A stretch of DNA of 64,000 nt from the NCBI RefSeq assembly GCF_000382125.1, contig NZ_KB907548.1:1-64000 (forward strand). The letters are read 5' to 3'. This stretch comes from Eudoraea adriatica DSM 19308 (lineage in GTDB: Bacteria; Bacteroidota; Bacteroidia; Flavobacteriales; Flavobacteriaceae). The translations under genes were made by a program, and so were the position numbers. Shown here in pieces: positions 54,681-62,962 of this stretch. Within the stretch, counting starts at the first letter, position 1; each line of letters begins with the position of its first letter. Below the pieces are notes generated by a model. The model worked only from the letters and a program-made list of their open reading frames with translations. It was not told the DNA's origin and did no database searches.

Positions 54681-56339
54681 ATGTTGAATAGAATCCTGTT
54701 TCTTTTAACGATTTTATCCGTGTTTTCTGTGAAATCTCAGCAGGCGGAATTACCATATGATTACAGACAGCACAACCTTACTGAGTATAATAGTAGTTTA
54801 TTAAGTCCGGTATTTTCATTAGACAGGAATAACCCGCAGTCGGTTGCGTTATGGACAAGATGGCAATGGCAAACGCTGGATGCCAATCCCACAACCTTCT
54901 TTTTTAATTATACCCGTAAATTAAATGAGGAATCTGCCATTGGTGGAGGTTTCCTGCAGCATAATACTGGAGTATTTGTAAATAAAGGGGGAGTGTTAAA
55001 TTATGCATATAATTTCGTATTGAATGCTTCAACCCAAATATCTCTTGGACTTAATGTAATTGGCTATCAACGAGAACTTGCCAGGGAGTTTATTTTGGAC
55101 CCGGATTTTGATTTTCCTCAGTTCGAAGAAAAAAGTAATTTTATTCTTCAGATGGCACCGGCTATCAGACTTCAATTAGATGCATTCAGTTTTGGGATCG
55201 CTATGGAGAATCTGGTAGATAGAAACTTTACAACTAATGAGGGCAAAGCCAGTGCTTCGGGTTTAATATATATGGGTCTGGCAAGCTATGACTTCCCAAT
55301 AACAGTTTTGGGCGATACCTCCAACTCTTATATCAGACCTACGCTTTACTACAAGCGTTTGCCCGATTTTGACAATCAAATAGGATTTAATACTTTGTTT
55401 TCTACTACAAAATTCTGGGCTCAGGCAGGATATAATAGCTTTTATGGTATTTCTACGGGAATAGGGGGGCACTTTTTTAAAAAGCTATCTATTGGGGCTT
55501 TGGTTGAATTTGGCACAAGCAGCGAACTTAAGGGCGAGGATCCGAGTATTGAAATCGTTACTGCCTTTAGTTTTGGCAAACAAGTATTTGAAGTTGAAGA
55601 GCTTACAACAGAAGATGAACTTGAAGAGGAGCCGGCTAAGGATGAGCAAATATTAGAAGAAGAAGAACGAATAAAAGAGGAATTAGAATTATTGGAAATC
55701 CAAAGAAAAAATGACTCTTTAGCCGCCGTTAAAGCAGCAGAATTATTAGCATTGGAGCAACTACAGAATCAGAAAAGCAAAGATTCTATTGCAGCGCTGA
55801 ACAGACAAATTGAATTAGCCAGAGAAAGAGCCCTGGCCGAACAAAAGAGAAAGGATTCTATCATAAAAGCTGAAGAAGCAGTGGCGATTGCTGTTTTAAA
55901 AGAGCAGCAAGAGAAAAGGAGGATAGATTCATTAAATACTGTTAAACAGGCAGAAGTTCTGGCAGAAGTCAATAGGCTCAAGGAACAGAAAATGCAGGAT
56001 TCTATTAATAAAGCACAGGAAAAAGAAAAAGCCGAAATAGAAGTGGTGGAATTGAAAAAAGGCGAAGTATATGAGGAAGTAGCTGCAAGTGATGGTTTGG
56101 AACCGGGCTTTTATTTAATAGCAAATGTATTTGGTACCAAGAGATACTATGAAGCCTTTATGAAGAAATTGACGGATGAAGGATTGCAGCCAAAATCTTT
56201 CTACAGGGCTAAGAATAAGTACAATTACGTGTATTTGAATAGATATGATTCCATGCAGGAAGCAAGAGAAGCCAGGGATTCTAAATATGGTGGTCGTTAT
56301 GAAGGAAAAACCTGGATTTACAGAGTCTTAGGCAAGTAA
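54681..56339 (+). CDS. PorP/SprF family protein with coiled linker and C-terminal SPOR-like domain
   Basis: A 552-residue outer-membrane protein. A signal peptide (about 1-19) leads a PorP/SprF-like beta-barrel region (about 20-300; NFVLNASTQISLGLNV and similar strand pairs), the family that accompanies type IX secretion and gliding. A charged helical linker follows, with five x-D-S-[IL] repeats at a 24-residue period. The C terminus (EPGFYLIANVFGTKRYYEAF to the end) is SPOR-like and would bind peptidoglycan. The start at 54681 (MLNRIL) is preferred over a TTG six codons earlier. Confidence 0.82.
   Translation: MLNRILFLLTILSVFSVKSQQAELPYDYRQHNLTEYNSSLLSPVFSLDRNNPQSVALWTRWQWQTLDANPTTFFFNYTRKLNEESAIGGGFLQHNTGVFVNKGGVLNYAYNFVLNASTQISLGLNVIGYQRELAREFILDPDFDFPQFEEKSNFILQMAPAIRLQLDAFSFGIAMENLVDRNFTTNEGKASASGLIYMGLASYDFPITVLGDTSNSYIRPTLYYKRLPDFDNQIGFNTLFSTTKFWAQAGYNSFYGISTGIGGHFFKKLSIGALVEFGTSSELKGEDPSIEIVTAFSFGKQVFEVEELTTEDELEEEPAKDEQILEEEERIKEELELLEIQRKNDSLAAVKAAELLALEQLQNQKSKDSIAALNRQIELARERALAEQKRKDSIIKAEEAVAIAVLKEQQEKRRIDSLNTVKQAEVLAEVNRLKEQKMQDSINKAQEKEKAEIEVVELKKGEVYEEVAASDGLEPGFYLIANVFGTKRYYEAFMKKLTDEGLQPKSFYRAKNKYNYVYLNRYDSMQEAREARDSKYGGRYEGKTWIYRVLGK
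55710..56066 (+). repeat. 24-residue protein repeat with x-D-S-[IL] signature
   Basis: Within the PorP/SprF-SPOR gene, codons for NDSL, KDSI, KDSI, IDSL and QDSI begin at 55710, 55779, 55851, 55923 and 55995. The spacing is 69 bases once and then 72 bases three times, so the protein repeats every 24 residues. Between them the sequence is helical and charged. Confidence 0.85.
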
Positions 56340-56346
56340 GAAGCTT

Positions 56347-56943
56347 CTATTTTTTAATTTCTTTTTTAACCAGAACATCCAGGTAGGCAATTGTATTAAT
56401 CAGATATTTTCTGTCACTGGTTATGGTGGCCATGGCAATGGCTCCCTGAATCATTGTGTATAACTGTTTGGCAAATTGCAGAGGCGTAACAGGTAGTTTA
56501 ATCTCATTATTCTTCACTCCATTTTCTAAAACCAAAGCAATTTTCCCTTCGATGGTACGTATTGTTTCATTAGCCGCTGATTTTAGTAGAGCGTTGTTGT
56601 TATTCGCATCTACACCAACATTTAAGACAGGGCAGCCGCCCATACTTGCAGTGAAAACATCATAATGGCGATAAAAATCAGTAAGGGAAAATAATTTTTG
56701 CAGCGCTGTGCCTTCGGTATTCAACTTATCATCAATGGCATTTAAAAGCAAAGTGCTGTTAAATTGAAAAGCGGAAAGTGCAAGGGCTTCTTTATTTTCA
56801 AAATTACCATATAGGGCGCCTTTGGTAAGACCGGTAGCTTCAGTGAGGTCATTCATGCTGGTTCCCACATAGCCATGTTTATTGAAAATAGGAGCTACAG
56901 TTTCAATTATGTATGCAGTGGTTCTCTCAGCTTTGGTTGGCAT
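56347..56943 (-). CDS. TetR family transcriptional regulator
   Basis: A 198-residue repressor-type regulator with an N-terminal helix-turn-helix (YVGTSMNDLTEATGLTKGAL at about 25-44) and a variable ligand-binding C domain. It stands seven bases from the convergent SprF-like gene. The effector and targets are unknown; a partial palindrome upstream may be its own operator. Confidence 0.9.
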   Translation of the reverse strand: MPTKAERTTAYIIETVAPIFNKHGYVGTSMNDLTEATGLTKGALYGNFENKEALALSAFQFNSTLLLNAIDDKLNTEGTALQKLFSLTDFYRHYDVFTASMGGCPVLNVGVDANNNNALLKSAANETIRTIEGKIALVLENGVKNNEIKLPVTPLQFAKQLYTMIQGAIAMATITSDRKYLINTIAYLDVLVKKEIKK

Positions 56944-56978
56944 AGGAATTGATTTTTTTACGAAGATAAAAAATCTAT

Positions 56979-56992
56979 ATACTGCATGGTAT
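56979..56992. promoter_or_regulatory. Possible autoregulatory operator of the TetR gene
   Basis: ATAC-N6-GTAT is a 4-base inverted repeat 36 bases before the TetR ATG, in the region between it and the clpB terminator. Weak on its own. Confidence 0.25.
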
Positions 56993-57002
56993 TTTAATTC
57001 AT

Positions 57003-57044
57003 AAAAAAAAGTACCCTTATCGATGTAAACCGGAAGGGTACTTT
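57003..57044 (-). terminator. Terminator of clpB
   Basis: An 11-base-pair stem AAAGTACCCTT/AAGGGTACTTT with a 15-base loop runs into eight T residues on the minus strand, 17 bases past the clpB stop. Confidence 0.88.
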
Positions 57045-57061
57045 ATAAAATGTTTATATAA

Positions 57062-59662
57062 TTATTCTACTAATTCACTTTGGTTTCTAAACACAAGGTT
57101 GTCATTAAAGGAATCTATTAGTACAATACTATCCGCCTTGACTTTCCCACTGAGTAATTCTTTTGAGAGATTGTTCAACACTTCTTTTTGAATGACCCTT
57201 TTTATTGGCCTGGCCCCATATTGCGGATCATAGCCACGTTCGGCAAGGTGAGAGACAGCTTCTTCTGTGGCGTCAATAGTGATATGTTGTTTTAAAAGCA
57301 TTTTCTTAAGCTGTTCAAGTTGTAGTTGAACAATTAGCCTTATATCCTCCTTATTAAGGGGGGTAAACATTATAATATCATCTATCCTGTTAAGGAATTC
57401 TGGGCGAATGGTCTTCCTAAGAAGTCCAAGAACCTCAACTCTTGCAGATTCCATTGCTGAATAAATGTCATCTAAAACTTCAAATTTCTCCTGTATGATA
57501 TGGCTACCCATATTACTGGTCATTATGATAATGGTATTTTTGAAATCGGCTACTCTTCCTTTGTTATCTGTAAGCCTTCCTTCATCAAGCACCTGCAATA
57601 AGATATTAAATGTGTCGGGATGCGCTTTTTCGATCTCATCCAAAAGTATTACAGAATAAGGTTTACGCCGAACTGCCTCAGTAAGCTGACCACCTTCATC
57701 ATAACCAATATATCCGGGAGGAGCCCCAACCAATCTGCTAACTGAATGACGCTCCTGATATTCACTCATATCAATTCTGGTTAGTGCATTTTCATCATCA
57801 AACAGGTAAGCAGCCAATGTTTTTGCAAGTTCCGTTTTTCCTACTCCTGTAGTACCGAGGAACAAGAATGAGCCTATGGGACGTTTTGCATCCTGCAAGC
57901 CGGCCCTGCTTCTTCTGATGGCATCTGATACGGCCTGAATAGCCTCATCCTGGCCAACGACACGTTTGTGTAATACGTCTTCAAGATTTAAAAGTTTTTC
58001 ACGTTCACTTTGCAGCATCTTGGTTACCGGAATACCGGTCCATTTGGCAACAACCTCCGCAATATCTTCGGTAGTCACTTCTTCTTTTATAAGGGTTCCT
58101 TTTTTCTGCTCCTCACTTAGGTCTTTTTGAAGAGATTCTAATTTTTCATTGGCTTCTTTTATTTTTCCATAACGCAATTCTGCTACTTTTCCATAGTCAC
58201 CATTGCGCTCCGCTCTTTCTGCCTCCTGTTTAAAATTTTCAATATCCAGCTTTGTTTTTTGGATATTCTCTATTACTGTTTTTTCGCTTTCCCACTTTGC
58301 AAAAATTTCATTTCTTTCCTCTTTGAGATTAGCGAGATCAACATTAAGTAATTTCAATTTGGCTTTATCATCTTCTCTTTTGATAGCTTCTATCTCAATC
58401 TCTAATTGCATTATCTTTCTATCGAGCACATCCAGTTCTTCGGGTTTGGAATTTATCTCCATACGAAGTTTAGAGGCAGCCTCATCCATTAAGTCAATGG
58501 CTTTGTCTGGTAAAAACCTATTGGTAATATAGCGCTGGGATAATTCTACTGCCGAAATTACAGCTTCGTCCATAATTCGTACTTTATGGTGCGCCTCATA
58601 TTTTTCTTTAATTCCCCGTAAAATTGAAATGGCGCTTTCAGTGTCGGGCTCGTTTACTGTCACTTTCTGAAACCTGCGTTCCAGTGCTTTATCCTTTTCA
58701 AAGTATTTTTGGTATTCATCTAATGTTGTAGCACCTATAGCTCGCAGATCTCCTCTGGCCAATGCGGGTTTTAGGATATTTGCCGCATCCATGGCACCTT
58801 GTCCACCACCGGCGCCCACAAGGGTATGTATTTCATCAATAAACAGCACAATATTTCCATCTGAACCGGTAACCTCTTTAATCACTGATTTAAGACGTTC
58901 TTCAAATTCCCCTTTGTATTTTGCACCTGCTATGAGTGCTCCCATATCCAGAGAATAAATAACTTTATCTTTCAAATTTTCCGGGATATCTCCCTGAACT
59001 ATTCTATGTGCCAGTCCTTCTGCTATTGCTGTCTTACCTGTACCGGGTTCTCCAACCAGCATTGGGTTATTCTTGGTCCTACGGGAAAGAATCTGAAGTA
59101 TCCTTCTGATTTCTTCATCCCGCCCTATAACGGGGTCCAGTTTACCTTTATCCGCCAGGTCATTTAGGTTTCTGGCATATTTGTTCAATGAATTGTATGT
59201 TTCTTCAGCACTTTGAGAAGTAACTTTACCTCCTTTGCGCAATTCGCCTATGGCTGCCAGAAGACCTTTTTCCTGTATACCCTGATCTTTTAATATCCTT
59301 GATATTTTGCTGTTAGATTTAAAAAGAGCTATTAACATATGTTCGATCGAAACATATTCGTCCTCCATCTTTTTAGCAATTAAGTTGGCTTCATTCAATG
59401 TTTTCCCTGCTTCTTTAGAAAACATAATTTCTCCGCCTGAGACCTTTGGTAAGCTTTCCAGATCCTTTTCAAGGATTTGATTTACAAGAGAAATATTAAC
59501 ATTTAATTTTTTTAGGATAAAAGGGAGAACATTCTCATCAATCTCAGCAATTGCCTTGTAAATATGTTCATTTTCAATTTGTGGATTCTCCATGCCCTGC
59601 GCAATCATTTGCGCCTGCTGTATGGCCTCCTGGGATTTTATGGTAAAATTATTAATATTCAT
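57062..59662 (-). CDS. clpB: ATP-dependent chaperone ClpB
   Basis: An 866-residue Hsp100 disaggregase that works with DnaK to recover aggregated proteins. The N domain is at about 1-145. AAA+ module 1 has the Walker [16 protein letters not shown] near residue 200. The long coiled-coil middle domain (about 400-520) distinguishes it from ClpA and ClpC. AAA+ module 2 has [15 protein letters not shown] near 605. All family features are present. A near-palindrome (GACA-AAA-TGTC) upstream is a candidate stress operator. Confidence 0.97.
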   Translation of the reverse strand: MNINNFTIKSQEAIQQAQMIAQGMENPQIENEHIYKAIAEIDENVLPFILKKLNVNISLVNQILEKDLESLPKVSGGEIMFSKEAGKTLNEANLIAKKMEDEYVSIEHMLIALFKSNSKISRILKDQGIQEKGLLAAIGELRKGGKVTSQSAEETYNSLNKYARNLNDLADKGKLDPVIGRDEEIRRILQILSRRTKNNPMLVGEPGTGKTAIAEGLAHRIVQGDIPENLKDKVIYSLDMGALIAGAKYKGEFEERLKSVIKEVTGSDGNIVLFIDEIHTLVGAGGGQGAMDAANILKPALARGDLRAIGATTLDEYQKYFEKDKALERRFQKVTVNEPDTESAISILRGIKEKYEAHHKVRIMDEAVISAVELSQRYITNRFLPDKAIDLMDEAASKLRMEINSKPEELDVLDRKIMQLEIEIEAIKREDDKAKLKLLNVDLANLKEERNEIFAKWESEKTVIENIQKTKLDIENFKQEAERAERNGDYGKVAELRYGKIKEANEKLESLQKDLSEEQKKGTLIKEEVTTEDIAEVVAKWTGIPVTKMLQSEREKLLNLEDVLHKRVVGQDEAIQAVSDAIRRSRAGLQDAKRPIGSFLFLGTTGVGKTELAKTLAAYLFDDENALTRIDMSEYQERHSVSRLVGAPPGYIGYDEGGQLTEAVRRKPYSVILLDEIEKAHPDTFNILLQVLDEGRLTDNKGRVADFKNTIIIMTSNMGSHIIQEKFEVLDDIYSAMESARVEVLGLLRKTIRPEFLNRIDDIIMFTPLNKEDIRLIVQLQLEQLKKMLLKQHITIDATEEAVSHLAERGYDPQYGARPIKRVIQKEVLNNLSKELLSGKVKADSIVLIDSFNDNLVFRNQSELVE

Positions 59663-59733
59663 TATATATATCTTTTCGAGTTAATGTTTAATTTTGAATT
59701 GTATAGGACAACAATCCTACCATGGAGAATAAA

Positions 59734-59748
59734 CGGACAAAATGTCTG
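59734..59748. promoter_or_regulatory. Inverted repeat between clpB and ytxJ
   Basis: CGGACAAAATGTCTG contains GACA-AAA-TGTC with one extra outer pair. It lies 72 bases from the clpB start and 80 from the ytxJ start. A second, degenerate half (GGACATTTCGGC) is at about 59767-59778. A heat-shock or stress operator is possible. Confidence 0.4.
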
Positions 59749-59827
59749 AAAAACCACCTGTTTACAGGACATTTCGGCAGTTTGTATGGAAATAAAATTA
59801 ATCCGACTAATTAGTTTTCAAAGAAAA

Positions 59828-60223
59828 ATGGGAATATTCAATAACTTATTTAGTAGTAAAAACGAAAATACTGAAGTACCGCAAACTCAATTGAATTGGA
59901 TACAATTAACAACTGTGGAACAGTTGGATGAGATAGAACAAAACTCTTCCAAAAAGCCTCAGATTATTTTTAAACACTCTACTTCATGCGGAATTAGCAG
60001 TATGGTTCTAAGATCCTTTAAGAATTCATATTTCCTTGAGGGTAATCAGGCTGATTTGTATTTTTTGGATTTGCACAGGCACAGGGAAGTCTCAAATGAA
60101 GTTGCAAATAAATTTCAGGTACACCACCAATCCCCGCAAGTATTAATTGTAAAAAATCGCAGCGCGGTAGCTAACCAATCTCATGGAGGAATTATGTCGC
60201 TAAATCTATCGAGATATATATAA
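59828..60223 (+). CDS. ytxJ: Bacillithiol system redox-active protein YtxJ
   Basis: A 131-residue thioredoxin-fold monothiol protein of the YtxJ (DUF2847) family, thought to act as a bacilliredoxin that removes bacillithiol from proteins. The active cysteine is in KHSTSCGISS, near residue 55. The cis-proline-type HHQSPQVLIVKN follows. The start at 59828 (MGIFNNLF) is the family norm; an upstream frame extension is rejected. It implies that this organism makes bacillithiol, though the synthesis genes are not in the window. Confidence 0.9.
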   Translation: MGIFNNLFSSKNENTEVPQTQLNWIQLTTVEQLDEIEQNSSKKPQIIFKHSTSCGISSMVLRSFKNSYFLEGNQADLYFLDLHRHREVSNEVANKFQVHHQSPQVLIVKNRSAVANQSHGGIMSLNLSRYI

Positions 60224-60250
60224 AAAAACCCCGAAATTTCGGGGTTTGGA
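60222..60250 (-). terminator. Terminator between ytxJ and the lipoprotein gene
   Basis: A perfect palindrome, AAACCCCGAAATTTCGGGGTTT at 60226-60247, is followed on the minus strand by seven T residues in all. It most likely ends the minus-strand lipoprotein gene; on the plus strand it can serve ytxJ, whose stop it touches. Confidence 0.85.
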
Positions 60251-60252
60251 TT

Positions 60253-61440
60253 TTAATTAAATTTGTGTCTCACAACGATGTCCTTCAGTCTTGATTTTAA
60301 ATCTTCACCTGCATCGTAGACCATTTGTTCGTTAGAGGGAAATGGCACTGCAACCCTATTTAATAGTGGAACAAGATCATTGTCGAGTGCTCTTTTATCA
60401 CCATTGTAATTTGCATAGACATGCTCAAATACAAATTCACTGCTAATAGGGTATGAGTTAAGCTGTTGTTTCCTTTGCAAATCTATATAGCTTACATTAC
60501 CCGTAACTTGTGCAGATTTAAGCTGAGTAAACTGATAGAAATTACAGCTCACTGTCCTGAACCTGTCAACCTTTATTTCGTTTCCCAGACTATCTTTTAC
60601 CACCCGGCCATCTTGATCAATAAGTACTTCAACACCATCTTTAATCTGCTTTTCCTTAATAATCTGTTTTTCCTGGATTTGTTCCGGGGAGATGTTAATG
60701 GCCCTGAAGGCTACCTGCATTTCATAATCATAGTTGACCTCCTCAAGCGGATTCGTATGATATTGTGTCCATTGGTCGTTTAGCCCATAAGTATTAAAAT
60801 TCAATAGTTCTTCCTCCAGACGCGCCGGTACTATTTGTTCGGTATCATTAATCATATTTACTTTAACAAAGTCTAAACCTTTGCTATAAGCCTCATCCAT
60901 TTTTTCACGGCTATCGGCATATCCCGGACTTAATTCATTCAAATATTCAAAATCCCTGTAAGCATTTCTGAAGTCCTCTTTATATTTTGCATTTTGCAAT
61001 AGTTCTGAAGCGCTATTGTACAAATAATCAGATAAATTGTCCTTTGCAACAAGTATTTCATTGTCGTAATTGGTAAATGAGAATCTGGCATTTCTGCCTT
61101 CATCGTATACCTGCAAAGGTAAAAGGGGCTTTATACGCTCCTGAATATTTTTCAAGCGACTGTAGCCGTTGAATATGTCATTGTAATTAGCAGGGTTGCC
61201 TTCTTTCTTTAAATATGCAATATTTTCCAATTCCCTTTGCGTATACTTTTTGAATGCTTCTTCGAGAAGTAATACATAAGGTTGGTTGCCTTTTTTGGTT
61301 TTATTGTCTGCAAGATTTTTTATAGCCTTGTTTATGGCGGCGGAATAATTTCCGGTATTAATGGCCTCCTGAGTTTTTTTAACACCTCCGCATGCAATTA
61401 AAAAAACCATAATTGTCGTAAAGAGTATCGTTTTTTTCAT
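60253..61440 (-). CDS. Large lipoprotein with TPR-like N terminus, function unknown
   Basis: A 395-residue lipoprotein (lipobox LIACGG, Cys about 17). The N-terminal half contains helical, TPR-like segments (NTGNYSAAINKAIKNLADN, FRNAYRDFEYLNELSPGYAD); the second half is beta-like with Gln/Glu/Lys-rich stretches (EQIQEKQIIKEKQIKDGVEV). I know related proteins only as hypothetical. It is a single gene between the ytxJ-side terminator and the hairpins after fahA; envelope location is clear, role is not. Confidence 0.75.
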   Translation of the reverse strand: MKKTILFTTIMVFLIACGGVKKTQEAINTGNYSAAINKAIKNLADNKTKKGNQPYVLLLEEAFKKYTQRELENIAYLKKEGNPANYNDIFNGYSRLKNIQERIKPLLPLQVYDEGRNARFSFTNYDNEILVAKDNLSDYLYNSASELLQNAKYKEDFRNAYRDFEYLNELSPGYADSREKMDEAYSKGLDFVKVNMINDTEQIVPARLEEELLNFNTYGLNDQWTQYHTNPLEEVNYDYEMQVAFRAINISPEQIQEKQIIKEKQIKDGVEVLIDQDGRVVKDSLGNEIKVDRFRTVSCNFYQFTQLKSAQVTGNVSYIDLQRKQQLNSYPISSEFVFEHVYANYNGDKRALDNDLVPLLNRVAVPFPSNEQMVYDAGEDLKSRLKDIVVRHKFN

Positions 61441-61512
61441 GATAATTTATTTATAGGTTTTAGCAACAGTTTTCAATAGCTGTGCCAAAACACACATAAT
61501 TCATAACGAAAA

Positions 61513-61555
61513 ACGATAATGTATCGTATAAATTCGCTAAAATGTTCTTTTAGCG
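61513..61555 (-). terminator. Tandem hairpins after fahA
   Basis: Two perfect stems follow the fahA stop on the minus strand: CGCTAAAA/TTTTAGCG (61555-61535, 5-base loop) and ACGATA/TATCGT (61527-61513, 3-base loop) with a short TTTT after the second. They probably separate fahA from the lipoprotein gene. Confidence 0.55.
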
Positions 61556-61563
61556 TACTGATT

Positions 61564-62850
61564 TTATAGATTACTTTTAAGTGGAGGAAGCAATTTGGTC
61601 TCTACCGAACCAAATCCGATTCGTACCCCGTCTTTGTGACAAAACCCTTTTAAAGTTACGGTGTCGAAATCCTGAATTGAAGTTCTTTTTTCCCCATTCT
61701 GAAGGCTAACCGGCTTTGTTCCCTGCCAGGCTAATTCTAACATGGAGCCATAAGAATCAGGGGTTGAACCCGAAATTGTGCCGCTTCCCATAAGGTCACC
61801 ACTTAGTATTTTACAACCATTTGAAGTATGATGCGCTAACTGCTGCGTCATGGTCCAGTACATGTATTTAAAATTCGACCTGGCAATTGTTGAAGCAGTG
61901 CCTCCCTCAGGAGTAATTGAAACTTCTAAATTAATATCAAAACTATTCTTTCCTTCTTGTTGCAGATAGGGTAGTGGTTTAGGGTCTTGTGCCGGGCTTT
62001 CTACCCTAAAGGGCTCAAGAGCTTCCAGTGTAACAATCCATGGCGAAATAGAAGAGGCAAAATTCTTAGCCATAAATGGGCCCAGAGGTACATACTCCCA
62101 CTTCTGTATATCCCTGGCACTCCAATCATTAAGCAAAACAAGTCCGAAAATATAATTCTCAGCTTCACCAATAGGTATAGATTCCCCTAATTTGTTGGCA
62201 TCTGTTGTAATAAAGCCCATTTCTAATTCAAAGTCAACCATTTTGGAGGGGCCAAATTCAGGTTTGCTTGCCCCCTTGGGCAACGTCTGCCCGAAAGGTC
62301 TTCTAATATTTTGTCCGCTTGGGATTATTGTTGAACTTCTGCCGTGGTACCCGATAGGGATATGCAGCCAATTTGGCAATAAGGCATTCTCAGGATCGCG
62401 AAACATGCTGCCTATATTCGTCGCATGCTCCTTACTGGAATAAAAATCCGTATAATCTCCTATCTGGACCGGAAGTTGCATCTCTATCTCATCTAAAGTG
62501 AATAGAACAATTTTACGGTGTTCCTCGTTTTCTTTAAGGCTTGGGTTGGTAATGTCAAAAATTTCACTAATCCTGTTTCGAACTGAACGCCAGGTTTTTT
62601 TTCCATCTGAAATAAAATCATTTAAGGTATCCTGAAGAAAAATGTCATCTGTAAGTGGTATTCCATTGAAATAGCCCAATTGATGAAGTGCTCCAAGGTC
62701 AATTGCATAATCACCTATTCTGGTTCCAATTGTAATAACATCATCCCTTGTCAGGAATACGCCAAAAGGAATATTCTGAATTGGAAAATCAGAATTAGGG
62801 GCAACTTCCAGCCAGGTTTTTTTTGATGGATCATTTGTTTTTACAGACAT
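61564..62850 (-). CDS. fahA: Fumarylacetoacetase
   Basis: A 428-residue hydrolase for the last step of tyrosine breakdown, yielding fumarate and acetoacetate. Motifs of the family are visible: HIPIGYHGRSSTIIPSG, the metal-binding DFELEMGFI, and LLNDWSARDIQKWEYVPLGP, then MAKNFASSISPW. Full length. It is divergent from glyA across 112 bases; TATATTTG at 62895-62888 (minus) is a candidate -7 box. The other tyrosine pathway genes are not here. Confidence 0.95.
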   Translation of the reverse strand: MSVKTNDPSKKTWLEVAPNSDFPIQNIPFGVFLTRDDVITIGTRIGDYAIDLGALHQLGYFNGIPLTDDIFLQDTLNDFISDGKKTWRSVRNRISEIFDITNPSLKENEEHRKIVLFTLDEIEMQLPVQIGDYTDFYSSKEHATNIGSMFRDPENALLPNWLHIPIGYHGRSSTIIPSGQNIRRPFGQTLPKGASKPEFGPSKMVDFELEMGFITTDANKLGESIPIGEAENYIFGLVLLNDWSARDIQKWEYVPLGPFMAKNFASSISPWIVTLEALEPFRVESPAQDPKPLPYLQQEGKNSFDINLEVSITPEGGTASTIARSNFKYMYWTMTQQLAHHTSNGCKILSGDLMGSGTISGSTPDSYGSMLELAWQGTKPVSLQNGEKRTSIQDFDTVTLKGFCHKDGVRIGFGSVETKLLPPLKSNL

Positions 62851-62887
62851 GATATAATTGTTAATTTTTGTTTGATAAATTCCTTAT

Positions 62888-62895
62888 CAAATATA
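62888..62895 (-). promoter_or_regulatory. Candidate -7 promoter box for fahA
   Basis: TATATTTG on the minus strand matches TAnnTTTG, 37 bases before the fahA ATG. A TTG lies 25 bases upstream, farther than the usual spacing. Confidence 0.4.
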
Positions 62896-62962
62896 TTATT
62901 TTCTTCTTATTAACGTCTGGCAATTTGTACTTTTACGCCTCATTTAACATAAGAATAAAGTT

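Noticed and set aside
58203-58532. A 109-codon plus-strand open frame inside clpB
   Set aside because: A Ser/Leu-rich shadow of the clpB coiled-coil middle region; the minus-strand gene is certain.
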